Positions 1 through 5,323 of a stretch of 12,859 nucleotides of DNA are shown here, piece by piece; position 1 is the stretch's first letter; the number at the start of each line of letters is the position of its first letter. The stretch is taken from positions 4,009 to 16,867 of the forward strand of contig DADN01000131.1 in NCBI GenBank assembly GCA_002509665.1, read 5' to 3'. The translations under genes and the position numbers were made by a program. The notes beneath the pieces were generated by a model, which was not told where the DNA came from, made no database searches, and saw only the letters and a list, made by a program, of their open reading frames with translations. This DNA is from Methanobacterium sp. UBA8 (GTDB lineage: Archaea; Methanobacteriota; Methanobacteria; Methanobacteriales; Methanobacteriaceae).

Positions 1-332
1 TTCCGGATATGGAAGGTGATAAATTAGGGGGTAAAATAACTTTGGTTGTAGCAAATGGCCGTAGATTTGGTTTTAAGTTTATTGGGATTTCTGCGTTTAT
101 GATGACGCTATCTTTTGCTTTAATATCATTTACTGGTCTTTATCCGCAAGTTTTAAACTTCAAAATGCTTATTTTTATTTCATTAATTCCTTTAAGTTTT
201 GGGATATTGGGACTGCTGAAGATGCCTTTAGATAGAGAATCAGCTACTAAATATGCTACATTCAATATTAAATCAATATTTTTAATTGGTATTTTAATTA
301 ACAGCTATTTTGTATTTTTAATCTTATCGTAA
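1..332 (+). CDS. UbiA-family prenyltransferase, 3' end (partial)
   Basis: The reading frame is open from base 3 to a TAA at 330-332, so the gene's 5' part lies outside the window. The visible start reads PDMEGDKLGGK-T, which matches the second Asp-rich motif of UbiA-type polyprenyltransferases (DxEGDxxxGxxT), where a magnesium-diphosphate is bound. After it come three hydrophobic segments, about residues 24-45, 51-70 and 89-107 counted from the Met at base 9, as expected for the last membrane helices of this family. Family members attach isoprenoid chains to acceptors such as glyceryl phosphates, quinone or heme precursors. In archaea one member makes digeranylgeranylglyceryl phosphate for lipids, but the fragment does not reveal the substrate. 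A short membrane-protein gene follows 41 bases downstream on the same strand and may be cotranscribed. Family assignment is fairly secure; the specific reaction is not. Confidence 0.8.
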   Translation, partial: PDMEGDKLGGKITLVVANGRRFGFKFIGISAFMMTLSFALISFTGLYPQVLNFKMLIFISLIPLSFGILGLLKMPLDRESATKYATFNIKSIFLIGILINSYFVFLILS

Positions 333-373
333 AAATATGAGACATTATGTTAAAATATGTGGGGGAAAACAAT

Positions 374-532
374 ATGAGCTGGTTAATAGACATAATATGG
401 AAATTTTTAAGTTTCTGGCTTTTTTCAAAGCTTGGGATCTTTGGACGCATTGCAATTGGAATAATTATATTGAATCAGCTGGTTAAAAGTGCATTTATGT
501 TATTTAGAGTCATGAGCTGGTTTATGAAGTAA
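374..532 (+). CDS. Small membrane protein, unknown function
   Basis: This is a 52-residue hydrophobic protein beginning MSWLIDIIWKF and ending MSWFMK. An in-frame ATG exists at 347, but the ATG at 374 is preferred because a GGGGGA purine run at 361-366 sits 7 bases upstream as a ribosome binding site; from 347 that run would be inside the gene. The protein is almost entirely nonpolar and Trp/Phe-rich, with probably two short membrane-embedded helices (about residues 3-16 and 20-45) divided by a Lys-Leu-Gly-Ile turn. No family is recognised and no cysteine, histidine or acidic cluster suggests catalysis. It lies 41 bases after a UbiA-family gene on the same strand, so cotranscription is plausible. 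A T-rich stretch right after the stop may end the transcript. It is called real on the ribosome site and composition, though chance cannot be excluded at this length. Confidence 0.6.
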   Translation: MSWLIDIIWKFLSFWLFSKLGIFGRIAIGIIILNQLVKSAFMLFRVMSWFMK

Positions 533-560
533 ATTAATTTCTTTTAATTTTAGTTATTTG
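533..560 (+). terminator. Possible oligo-T terminator after the small membrane protein gene
   Basis: Directly after the stop codon the + strand carries TTTCTTTTAATTTTAG, a T-rich tract without a clear hairpin. Archaeal RNA polymerase can terminate at such tracts. In a genome this AT-rich the signal is weak. Confidence 0.3.
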
Positions 561-573
561 AACACATAACTGT

Positions 574-621
574 ATAACTTATTCACTTAATAACTAAATA
601 ACTTAGTCGCTTAATAACGTG
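574..621 (+). repeat. Tandem 24-bp direct repeat downstream of the ParA operon
   Basis: Two adjacent copies with a 24-base period occupy 574-597 and 598-621. Both read ATAACTTA, then a 4-base linker (TTCA or GTCG), then CTTAATAAC. Nineteen of the first 21 positions are identical. A third copy with a wider linker is at 742-768, and a partial copy (ATAACTTATTCA) is at 793-804. The sequence TATAACTTAT recurs on the minus strand at 1964-1973, upstream of parA. Location on both sides of a ParA/partner operon suggests binding sites for the partner protein, that is, a centromere or operator. That function is inferred. Confidence 0.6.
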
Positions 622-672
622 AAGTAAATCTAAAAATAGTTTTGGTTGCTTTAAAATTATTAATTTTCAATC

Positions 673-738
673 TGAGATAAATTATAATGAAAAATGGCGA
701 GATGTAGTATGCGTTCAATAACGGATAAATTTATCTCA
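673..738. repeat. 11-bp inverted repeat with 44-base loop
   Basis: TGAGATAAATT at 673-683 is perfectly complementary to AATTTATCTCA at 728-738. The 44-base loop is less AT-rich than its surroundings (it contains ATGGCGAGATG and GTATGCG). It lies between the tandem repeats at 574-621 and the third copy at 742-768. It could be a DNA palindrome of the candidate centromere or a transcribed stem-loop; no gene overlaps it. Confidence 0.5.
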
Positions 739-741
739 TGT

Positions 742-768
742 ATAACTTGTCAATCACTTAATAACTGC
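742..768 (+). repeat. Third copy of the ATAACTT / TCACTTAATAACT element
   Basis: ATAACTT at 742-748 is followed after five bases by TCACTTAATAACT at 754-766. The 13-mer TCACTTAATAACT is identical to 583-595 in the first tandem copy, and TGTATAACTT (739-748) is identical to 571-580. The linker between the two halves is three bases longer than in the tandem copies, which suggests two separate half-sites. Confidence 0.55.
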
Positions 769-778
769 ATACCTTATG

Positions 779-807
779 AAATGAATAAGTGAATAACTTA
801 TTCATTT
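779..807 (-). terminator. 12-bp hairpin over the 3' end of the ParA operon
   Basis: AAATGAATAAGT (779-790) pairs perfectly with ACTTATTCATTT (796-807) across the 5-base loop GAATA. The stop codon of the ParA-partner gene (798-800) is inside the right arm. It could be a 3' stem that stabilises or ends the minus-strand operon transcript. The arms also contain ACTTATTCA, shared with the 574-597 repeat, so it may equally be an inverted protein-binding site. Confidence 0.45.
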
Positions 808-1106
808 CTTAATTCTTTTACTTCTGCCCAAATTTCAGGATACTCTTTTTCCAGATACTCCTGCAAGACCTTGGAAATTTCTTTACTGATACTAAATTTA
901 GGCTTAGTCTCTTTAAGATAGTTAAGGACAACTTTGGATTCTAAGTCCCAGAAAGAAATTCTAGGTTGATTTTTAATTTTGTCGTGGAGCTCTTCAAGCA
1001 GTACTGCATTGACATTTGGCGATGTGGATCCTAATTTCTTGGATTGTTTTTTTTCCCTGCGCTCTAACATAGAACCCATATCCGAACCTAATCCTCCCTT
1101 ATTCAT
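798..1106 (-). CDS. ParA partner protein: ParB-like N-terminal peptide plus predicted ribbon-helix-helix domain
   Basis: This 102-residue basic protein is probably the DNA-binding partner of the ParA ATPase encoded just upstream. Its ATG (1104-1106) overlaps the parA stop by 8 bases, and its GAGGGAG ribosome site (1111-1117) lies inside parA, so the two are translationally coupled. Residues 4-14 read GGLGSDMGSML, close to the GLGxx(I/L/M)xxLL peptide at the N-terminus of bacterial ParB/Spo0J, which contacts and stimulates ParA. Residues 15-24 are Arg/Lys-rich. Residues 49-55 (RISFWDL) can form a beta strand, followed by helices at about 56-68 and 72-88 (SISKEISKVLQEYLEKE), the order of a ribbon-helix-helix domain. 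No full-length ParB domain (CTP-binding, HTH) is present. Size and plan resemble crenarchaeal SegB and plasmid ParG. The fold and function are inferred from pattern; flanking repeats support a DNA-binding role. Confidence 0.75.
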   Translation of the reverse strand: MNKGGLGSDMGSMLERREKKQSKKLGSTSPNVNAVLLEELHDKIKNQPRISFWDLESKVVLNYLKETKPKFSISKEISKVLQEYLEKEYPEIWAEVKELRNE

Positions 1107-1869
1107 TTTTCTCCCTCGCTAAAAATTCATTTGCCAGTTCAGTGTAAGCTTTGCTGCCTGCACAATCTGGATCATAGACAATTACTGGCTTGTTGTATCC
1201 TGGAGCTTCGGATACTTTAATATTATCTGGAATAACGGTTTCAAATAACTCATCTTCGAAATATTTCTGCACTTCAGCTTTAACTTCCTTACCCAGTTTG
1301 GTATTGGCCCTAAATTTAGTTATGAGAACGCCCTTAATTTTGGTGGGGCTGTTGAGGTCTTCTGCTATAATATCAATAACTTCAAGCAGGTCTACCATTC
1401 CCTCCAGTGCAAACGGATCTGCCTGAATTGGTATAATGACGCTGTCTGCCGCTGTAAGCACATTTGTGGCTATAATATTTAGGGTAGGGGGTGCATCTAT
1501 AAATACGTAATCGTACTTATTTTTAATATTCTTCAGTTTACTTTTTAATACTGAAATAGGTGATGTCTGGGCATTGAGGTAGCCTTCGATTCCTGAGAGT
1601 TTTATATTTGATGGGATTAAGTCTAAACCTTCATATTCTGTAACTCGTACTGCATCGTTGATGTCAATCTTTTCATGAAGCACATCTCTCATGGTGTTTT
1701 TCATTTCTCTTTTCATAAGTCCGAGGTAGGTTGTTGCATTACCCTGGGGGTCAAAGTCTACTAATGCTATTTTTTTACCTTTTTTTGCTAGTGCTGTAGA
1801 TAGATTTACGGCAGTGGTTGTTTTTCCACTTCCTCCTTTCTGATTAAGGATTGCTATAATTTCTGCCAT
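1099..1869 (-). CDS. parA: ParA/Soj-type chromosome partitioning ATPase
   Basis: This 256-residue ATPase is of normal Soj/ParA length. The deviant Walker A motif QKGGSGKTT is at residues 10-18, with signature Lys11 and phosphate-binding Lys16. Walker A' VDFDPQGN is at 37-44 and Walker B YVFIDAPP at 121-128. ParA proteins form ATP-bound dimers that bind DNA non-specifically; a partner protein on the centromere triggers hydrolysis and release, which moves the DNA apart. There is no N-terminal HTH, so this is the short, chromosomal type rather than the plasmid P1 type. The ATG at 1867-1869 has a GAGGAG ribosome site 6 bases upstream. The next gene, overlapping by 8 bases, encodes the likely partner. 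Upstream, nested inverted repeats surround the putative TATA box, suggesting autorepression. A plasmid-type element is possible, but the neighbouring genes are housekeeping in character. MinD is unlikely: no membrane-targeting C-terminal amphipathic helix is seen. Confidence 0.93.
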   Translation of the reverse strand: MAEIIAILNQKGGSGKTTTAVNLSTALAKKGKKIALVDFDPQGNATTYLGLMKREMKNTMRDVLHEKIDINDAVRVTEYEGLDLIPSNIKLSGIEGYLNAQTSPISVLKSKLKNIKNKYDYVFIDAPPTLNIIATNVLTAADSVIIPIQADPFALEGMVDLLEVIDIIAEDLNSPTKIKGVLITKFRANTKLGKEVKAEVQKYFEDELFETVIPDNIKVSEAPGYNKPVIVYDPDCAGSKAYTELANEFLAREKNE

Positions 1870-1901
1870 TTCATTTCTCCTCTTTATTAATAAGATGATA
1901 G

Positions 1902-1978
1902 TAAGGTATAACTGATTAAGCTATTAACTTATGTAGTTATTAAAGTATAAACTACATAATTTCATAAGTTATACCTTA
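1902..1978 (-). promoter_or_regulatory. parA promoter with nested inverted repeats
   Basis: The outer arms TAAGGTATAACT (1902-1913) and AGTTATACCTTA (1967-1978) are perfect 12-base complements. The inner arms TTATGTAGTT (1929-1938) and AACTACATAA (1950-1959) are perfect 10-base complements. On the minus strand the inner interval contains TTTATACT (1944-1951), a plausible archaeal TATA box, which would place the start near 1920. The inner arms would therefore cover the TFB/TBP site and the outer arms the start region and upstream DNA. Minus-strand TATAACTTAT (1964-1973) and TTAATAACT (1935-1943) match motifs in the repeats at 574-621. Binding by the ParA partner is an inference. Confidence 0.55.
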
Positions 1979-2342
1979 TTAAGTTAATCATAGGTTATGT
2001 ATTTTGAATATAAAAATGTTTCTACAAATTAAGCGTGTAATTATCGAACTAAAGTATAATTTGTACAAAAATAATCATTTAGAATTAATTAAGAAGCTAA
2101 TTAATAATTAATAAAGTATTTGTATAGATTAAATATTTTATTTCGCGTTTTTGTAGTATCAGTTAGTTTAATATCTAACTATGGGATTAACAGTACCTTT
2201 TTTTATTAATTCTAGCTTTTTATTTTGATATAAAATCTTATTTATTATTATGAAAAGCTTATATTGAATTATGTATGATATATGAAATATCTGGTGAGAA
2301 TGTACCTTAATACAGATAATCACAAATTTCGGAGATGATTTC
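1979..2342. other. AT-rich spacer between divergent parA and the hydrolase gene
   Basis: No gene is supported here. It holds two further small inverted repeats: ATTAATTA (2084-2091) with TAATTAAT (2098-2105), and AGTTAG (2161-2166) with CTAACT (2175-2180). The right end carries the hydrolase promoter and ribosome site described separately. Confidence 0.5.
2253..2339 (+). promoter_or_regulatory. Putative promoter and ribosome site of the alpha/beta hydrolase gene
   Basis: AAAAGCTTATATT (2253-2265) resembles a BRE followed by a TATA box and would start transcription near 2287, giving a leader of about 55 bases. GGAGATGAT (2331-2339) is a strong ribosome binding site 3 bases before the ATG at 2343; its GGAG core is 8 bases before the ATG. 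Confidence 0.45.
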
Positions 2343-3107
2343 ATGGATCTATTTGTTAAAGAGACAGGCAAAGAAAACGAAGAATCAATAGTTTTTATAA
2401 CTGGCGGTGGATTATCCGGTTGGATGTGGGATAAACAATTGGAAGGATTCACAGATTACCACTGTTTAGTCCCTGATCTCCCAGAGCATGGAAAAAGTAA
2501 GCATGTAGCCCCTCTTACAATAGAAACAGCTGCAGAACAAATTATAGAACTTATTAAAGAGAAGGCTCATAATAAAAAAGCACATATAGTTGGAATATCC
2601 CTCGGCGGCCAGTTGGTGGTACAGATTTTAGGCATGGCACCTGAAGTTGTAGATCACGCAATGGCAAGCGGAACAGTAGTACGCCATTATTATGGAAAGG
2701 TTGCTTTAACTTTGATGCCTTTGAATACCATATTTCAGCCTTTTTTGAAATCTGATTTTATATTAAAGAAATTTATGGAAAATGCAAAAATACCCCTTGA
2801 ATATTCGGAAAATTATAGAAAAGACATAATGGAGTTTAACACATACGGCCTTACTAAACGTATGTTAAACGAGAATGCCGCATTTAGAATTCCTAAAGGA
2901 TTATGCAAAGTAGAAAACCCTGTTTTAATAGCCATGGGAGAAACAGAAATGGACTTAGTACATGAATCTGCTGAGGACTTAAATAGATGTCTTCCAAATT
3001 CCAGAATCTTCAAAGCTCAGGGTTTATTCCACGTCTGGAATTTAGAATCACCTGAACTTTTTAATAAAACAGTAAGAGCATGGATAAACGATAAAGAACT
3101 GCCTTAA
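2343..3107 (+). CDS. Alpha/beta-fold hydrolase
   Basis: This 254-residue cytoplasmic protein has the plan of the single-domain alpha/beta hydrolase family. Residues 19-30 (ITGGGLSGWMWD) form the oxyanion-hole loop after the first strand. The nucleophile elbow GISLGG (84-89) gives catalytic Ser86. GLFHVWNLESPELF places catalytic His230 near the C-terminus. A helical cap lies at about 110-175. The catalytic acid is expected around GETEMD (199-204); the usual Asp position appears to be Glu202, with Asp204 close by, so the acid is uncertain. Similar proteins hydrolyse esters, lactones or C-C bonds; the substrate cannot be told from sequence. The ATG is set by GGAGATGAT just upstream. It is flanked by divergent parA and convergent CDF genes, so it is monocistronic. 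There is no signal peptide. Confidence 0.88.
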   Translation: MDLFVKETGKENEESIVFITGGGLSGWMWDKQLEGFTDYHCLVPDLPEHGKSKHVAPLTIETAAEQIIELIKEKAHNKKAHIVGISLGGQLVVQILGMAPEVVDHAMASGTVVRHYYGKVALTLMPLNTIFQPFLKSDFILKKFMENAKIPLEYSENYRKDIMEFNTYGLTKRMLNENAAFRIPKGLCKVENPVLIAMGETEMDLVHESAEDLNRCLPNSRIFKAQGLFHVWNLESPELFNKTVRAWINDKELP

Positions 3108-3179
3108 GGGTGATTACAATAGGGGAGTAATGAACTTGGCTATATGATTAACTTCAAACTTGATCTATCAGTTACAAAA

Positions 3180-4088
3180 TTATTTTTTTTCTAAATTTTG
3201 CTTGCATACTACTTCAGTGGGGCAGGTGTGGACGCTGACCATTTTAACAGATTCAACATTGTTAATTACATTTTGTTCAACTTCATGGGCTATTTTATGG
3301 GATTTTTCAAGTTTTAACTCTTTGTTTAGCTCAATGTGTAATTCTACTGAAGAATATGGCCCCATATTATTTATTTTAACGTTATGCACGCCTTTAACAC
3401 ATTTTGAGATTAATGCAGCTTTTTTAATGTCTTCAATAATTTGTTTGGAAGGTACTTTTCCCATAAGAGTGTTAACGTTATCGTATGCTAAATGTAGAGC
3501 TGTATTAATTATTATTATAGCTATAAATACTGATACGATGGTATCTAAGAGGGGTATCCCGAATTGAGAGCCGATAACTCCTATTAAAACAGTTATGCAT
3601 GAGAATATATCTACTCTCTGATGTTTTCCATCAGCTATGAGGGCAGGACTGTTAATTTTTTCTCCTGATCGTGTAAGATAAGTGCTCATTGTATAATTTA
3701 TTCCTATACCAATTGCAGCCATTACGGCTGCTATCAAACTGGGAGGTATAACTGCTTCTCCAAGCATAATCTTGGCATAAGCTCCAGATATTATTTCATA
3801 AGCTACAATTGCCAGAAATACGACTATGATAAGTCCAACAATTGGTTCAGCTCTACCATGTCCGTACTGATGATCTTCATCTGCGGGTTTCATACCTATT
3901 TTAAATCCGATAAATGCTATAATGGAAGTTAAAACATCGGATAATGTATGGAACCCTTCAGCTACAAGCGCAGTACTTCCTGAAATTATTCCAATAATTA
4001 TATTAAATATTGTAAGGGCTATATTTCCAAATATGGCCACATATGATGCTTTTTTACCTACTTCTTCTCTTTCTGATATATTCTGCAA
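3180..4088 (-). CDS. Cation diffusion facilitator (CDF) family metal transporter
   Basis: This 302-residue membrane protein exports divalent metal ions in exchange for protons. Six transmembrane segments fill residues 14-205. TM2 carries HTLSD (His47, Asp51) and TM5 carries HQRVD (His156, Asp160). These four residues are the transport site, and an HxxxD in TM2 is the zinc-type pattern rather than the DxxxD of many manganese exporters. The conserved DHQYGHGRAEP (72-82) follows TM2. The C-terminal cytoplasmic domain (about 213-292) has the CDF dimerisation and metal-sensing pattern (VKGVHNVKINNMG, VELHIELN). It ends with HTCPTEVVC, two extra cysteines that might bind metal. The start is TTG (4086-4088), 4 bases after an AGGGTG ribosome site; no nearby in-frame ATG competes. 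The gene converges with the hydrolase, 72 bases apart. Zinc (or cobalt/cadmium/iron) specificity is inferred. Confidence 0.92.
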   Translation of the reverse strand: MQNISEREEVGKKASYVAIFGNIALTIFNIIIGIISGSTALVAEGFHTLSDVLTSIIAFIGFKIGMKPADEDHQYGHGRAEPIVGLIIVVFLAIVAYEIISGAYAKIMLGEAVIPPSLIAAVMAAIGIGINYTMSTYLTRSGEKINSPALIADGKHQRVDIFSCITVLIGVIGSQFGIPLLDTIVSVFIAIIIINTALHLAYDNVNTLMGKVPSKQIIEDIKKAALISKCVKGVHNVKINNMGPYSSVELHIELNKELKLEKSHKIAHEVEQNVINNVESVKMVSVHTCPTEVVCKQNLEKK

Positions 4089-4350
4089 TTTACACCCTCT
4101 AGGAATTAATCTTATTTTAATTGTTTATGCTATTTTTGATTTGTTGATTCTTTTAAACCTGTTGCAATTGTCTTACTGGGCCAGATATGTATAAATAAAA
4201 TAAATAGGGATATCAATATATTTTTTATGGAAGTTATTGATATTTTAAGCTTTAATCAAAGAGTTATGCTGTAAATAAACCATAAATGTATATTCTAAAT
4301 TAAACACTTGTCATCATAGTAACTGTTTTTTTGATGACCTAATGTAAGTA
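4089..4350. other. Spacer upstream of the CDF gene
   Basis: A minus-strand TATA-like TTTATTTATACAT (4188-4200) could serve the CDF gene, with a leader of about 80 bases. GTCATCA (4310-4316) and TGATGAC (4332-4338) form a small inverted repeat flanking a T7 run. A 15-codon ATG ORF at 4227-4274 has no ribosome site and is not called. Confidence 0.4.
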
Positions 4351-4357
4351 ATAATAG

Positions 4358-4406
4358 ATATATATAATAATATAATTTGCATGTATTTCAAAAAATGAAA
4401 TACTTG
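4358..4406 (+). promoter_or_regulatory. Promoter and start-site palindrome of the zinc-ribbon gene
   Basis: A TATA-like ATATATAAT tract at 4358-4366 would start transcription at about 4385-4390. GTATTTCA (4383-4390) and TGAAATAC (4396-4403) are perfect 8-base arms around AAAAA. With one mismatch the arms extend to 4380-4390 / 4396-4406. The palindrome would cover the start site, a typical place for an archaeal repressor. It could instead be a leader hairpin. Confidence 0.5.
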
Positions 4407-4421
4407 TTTGGGGGTTAAATC

Positions 4422-4577
4422 ATGATTTATATAAATGGTGAAACTGTAAAATGTAAAAGCTGTGGAAATAATTATGTGTTCCCTAGAGCAAGCCGAATAA
4501 AAGTATTGGACAGTGAGAATTTTGAGTTAGAGGATAAACATAGATGTCCATTTTGCGGAGATTCTAACACGGAATAA
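4422..4577 (+). CDS. 51-residue two-CxxC zinc-ribbon protein
   Basis: The frame runs from ATG at 4422 to TAA at 4575-4577, after a GGGGGTT ribosome site (4410-4416) 5 bases upstream. The protein starts MIYINGETVKCKSCGNNY and ends HRCPFCGDSNTE. Cys11/Cys14 and Cys42/Cys45 form two CxxC knuckles about 28 residues apart, the layout of a single zinc ribbon. Between them is an amphipathic, charged stretch (residues 22-41). Such tiny ribbons in methanogens occur as nucleic-acid- or protein-binding accessory proteins or as rubredoxin-like folds; iron rather than zinc binding cannot be excluded. It has its own promoter with an operator-like palindrome, and no cotranscribed neighbour. It is too short for common ORF cut-offs, so may be missed in annotations. 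Coding status is well supported by the paired knuckles, ribosome site and promoter; the role is unknown. Confidence 0.82.
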   Translation: MIYINGETVKCKSCGNNYVFPRASRIKVLDSENFELEDKHRCPFCGDSNTE

Positions 4578-4769
4578 AATAAAAATATCCGTATTTTGTA
4601 ATTGCAGATGAATTTATAGCTGCTTCTGGAGCATGTATCATTCGAATGAACAAATATTGAAGCGTGGAAAACCAAATTTAAATACAAAATTTGTAAAAAG
4701 AGTCTTAAACATTTTAAATCATCAAAATTTAATCAGAAGAGAATCTTTTGAAATAAATAAACAGTAATT

Positions 4770-4982
4770 TTAATCTTCAAATGTAACGCCAATTTCCGGC
4801 CCTTTGAATGTATTTAACACTTTTATTTTGGCTTTATTTAAATTTTTATGGCTTATTTTTGCATCTAGTTCTATACTTTCAATTATGTCCTTTAGATCTT
4901 CTTCCATGGTTAAGGAGTACTGTTCTTTATATCTTTTTAGAATGTTAATTAACTTTTGATATTCTTTTTCTGGAAGTGGCAT
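4770..4982 (-). CDS. Small helical protein, unknown function
   Basis: This 70-residue protein, MPLPEKEYQKLINILKRY..., is charged and soluble. Residues 5-21 and 26-50 are predicted amphipathic helices rich in Lys, Glu, Ile and Leu. The tail (52-70, KIKVLNTFKGPEIGVTFED) has alternating hydrophobics that could form a strand. There is no cysteine, histidine is limited to one, and no family is recognised. The start is firm: GGAGGT lies 8-9 bases before the ATG (4980-4982), and a minus-strand TATA-like TTTATAAAAA (5038-5047) would give a leader of about 35 bases. It stands alone between the zinc-ribbon gene and the yhgE-like gene. It could be a small regulatory or complex subunit; nothing in the sequence decides this. 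Confidence 0.72.
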   Translation of the reverse strand: MPLPEKEYQKLINILKRYKEQYSLTMEEDLKDIIESIELDAKISHKNLNKAKIKVLNTFKGPEIGVTFED

Positions 4983-5239
4983 GTAATATAACCTCCTTTA
5001 ATGTTGATTAATAACTTAATTTCTATTAAAAAGATAATTTTTATAAAAACACACGGCTAAGTAATAAAATATTGTTTATATTTAATATATATTTATCGGA
5101 AATTAATTCAGTAATTATATTGAATAATAATCACTTGGGAGAGAAGTGTCCGATGATTTAAACCATTAAAATTATATTTAAACGTGTTTTAATTTGAATT
5201 AGTTAATTTGAAAGGTTTAAATATTGTAATATGTCCATG
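4983..5239. other. AT-rich spacer
   Basis: Apart from the promoter of the 4770-4982 gene (TATA-like at 5038-5047, minus strand), no supported gene or clear structure was seen. It includes a run of TTTATATTTAATATATATTTATC at 5074-5096, which could be a further TATA region in either orientation. Confidence 0.4.
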
Positions 5240-5323
5240 TTTAAAATTAGAAAAATTAGAAAATATAAAAATGCCAGTATGGCATTATTAAAAGGAAATG
5301 GAATTATTTAGCCAAATTTGGCT
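5240..5323 (-). terminator. Terminator region of the YhgE-family gene
   Basis: Reading the minus strand from the stop codon, the 14-base perfect palindrome AGCCAAATTTGGCT (5310-5323) overlaps the last base of the stop. Next comes a hairpin AATGCCA-TAC-TGGCATT (5270-5286), followed at once by a T-rich tract (TTTATATTTTCTAATTTTTC). A stem plus T-tract is the best terminator-like structure in the window. Confidence 0.6.

Noticed and set aside
2300..2338. 12-codon leader ORF (MYLNTDNHKFRR) ending inside the hydrolase ribosome site
   Set aside because: The GGTGA before it is only 2 bases from the ATG, and the short frame could easily be chance. It was kept out of the features.
2168..2452. 94-codon minus-strand ORF overlapping the hydrolase start
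   Set aside because: It runs opposite the well-supported hydrolase N-terminus, has no ribosome site, and its product lacks any family pattern. It is a shadow ORF.
3118..3147. GGGGAG followed by ATG AAC TTG GCT ATA TGA after the hydrolase gene
   Set aside because: It encodes only five residues, so it is most likely chance.
4227..4274. 15-codon ORF beginning MEVIDILSFNQ
   Set aside because: There is no ribosome site or promoter, and the length is within chance expectation.
4583..4657. Open + strand stretch reading VIADEFIAASGACIIRMNKY after the zinc-ribbon gene
   Set aside because: It reads like coding sequence, but it has no start codon, begins after a stop at 4580 and is under 25 codons. 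A gene relic is possible but cannot be supported.
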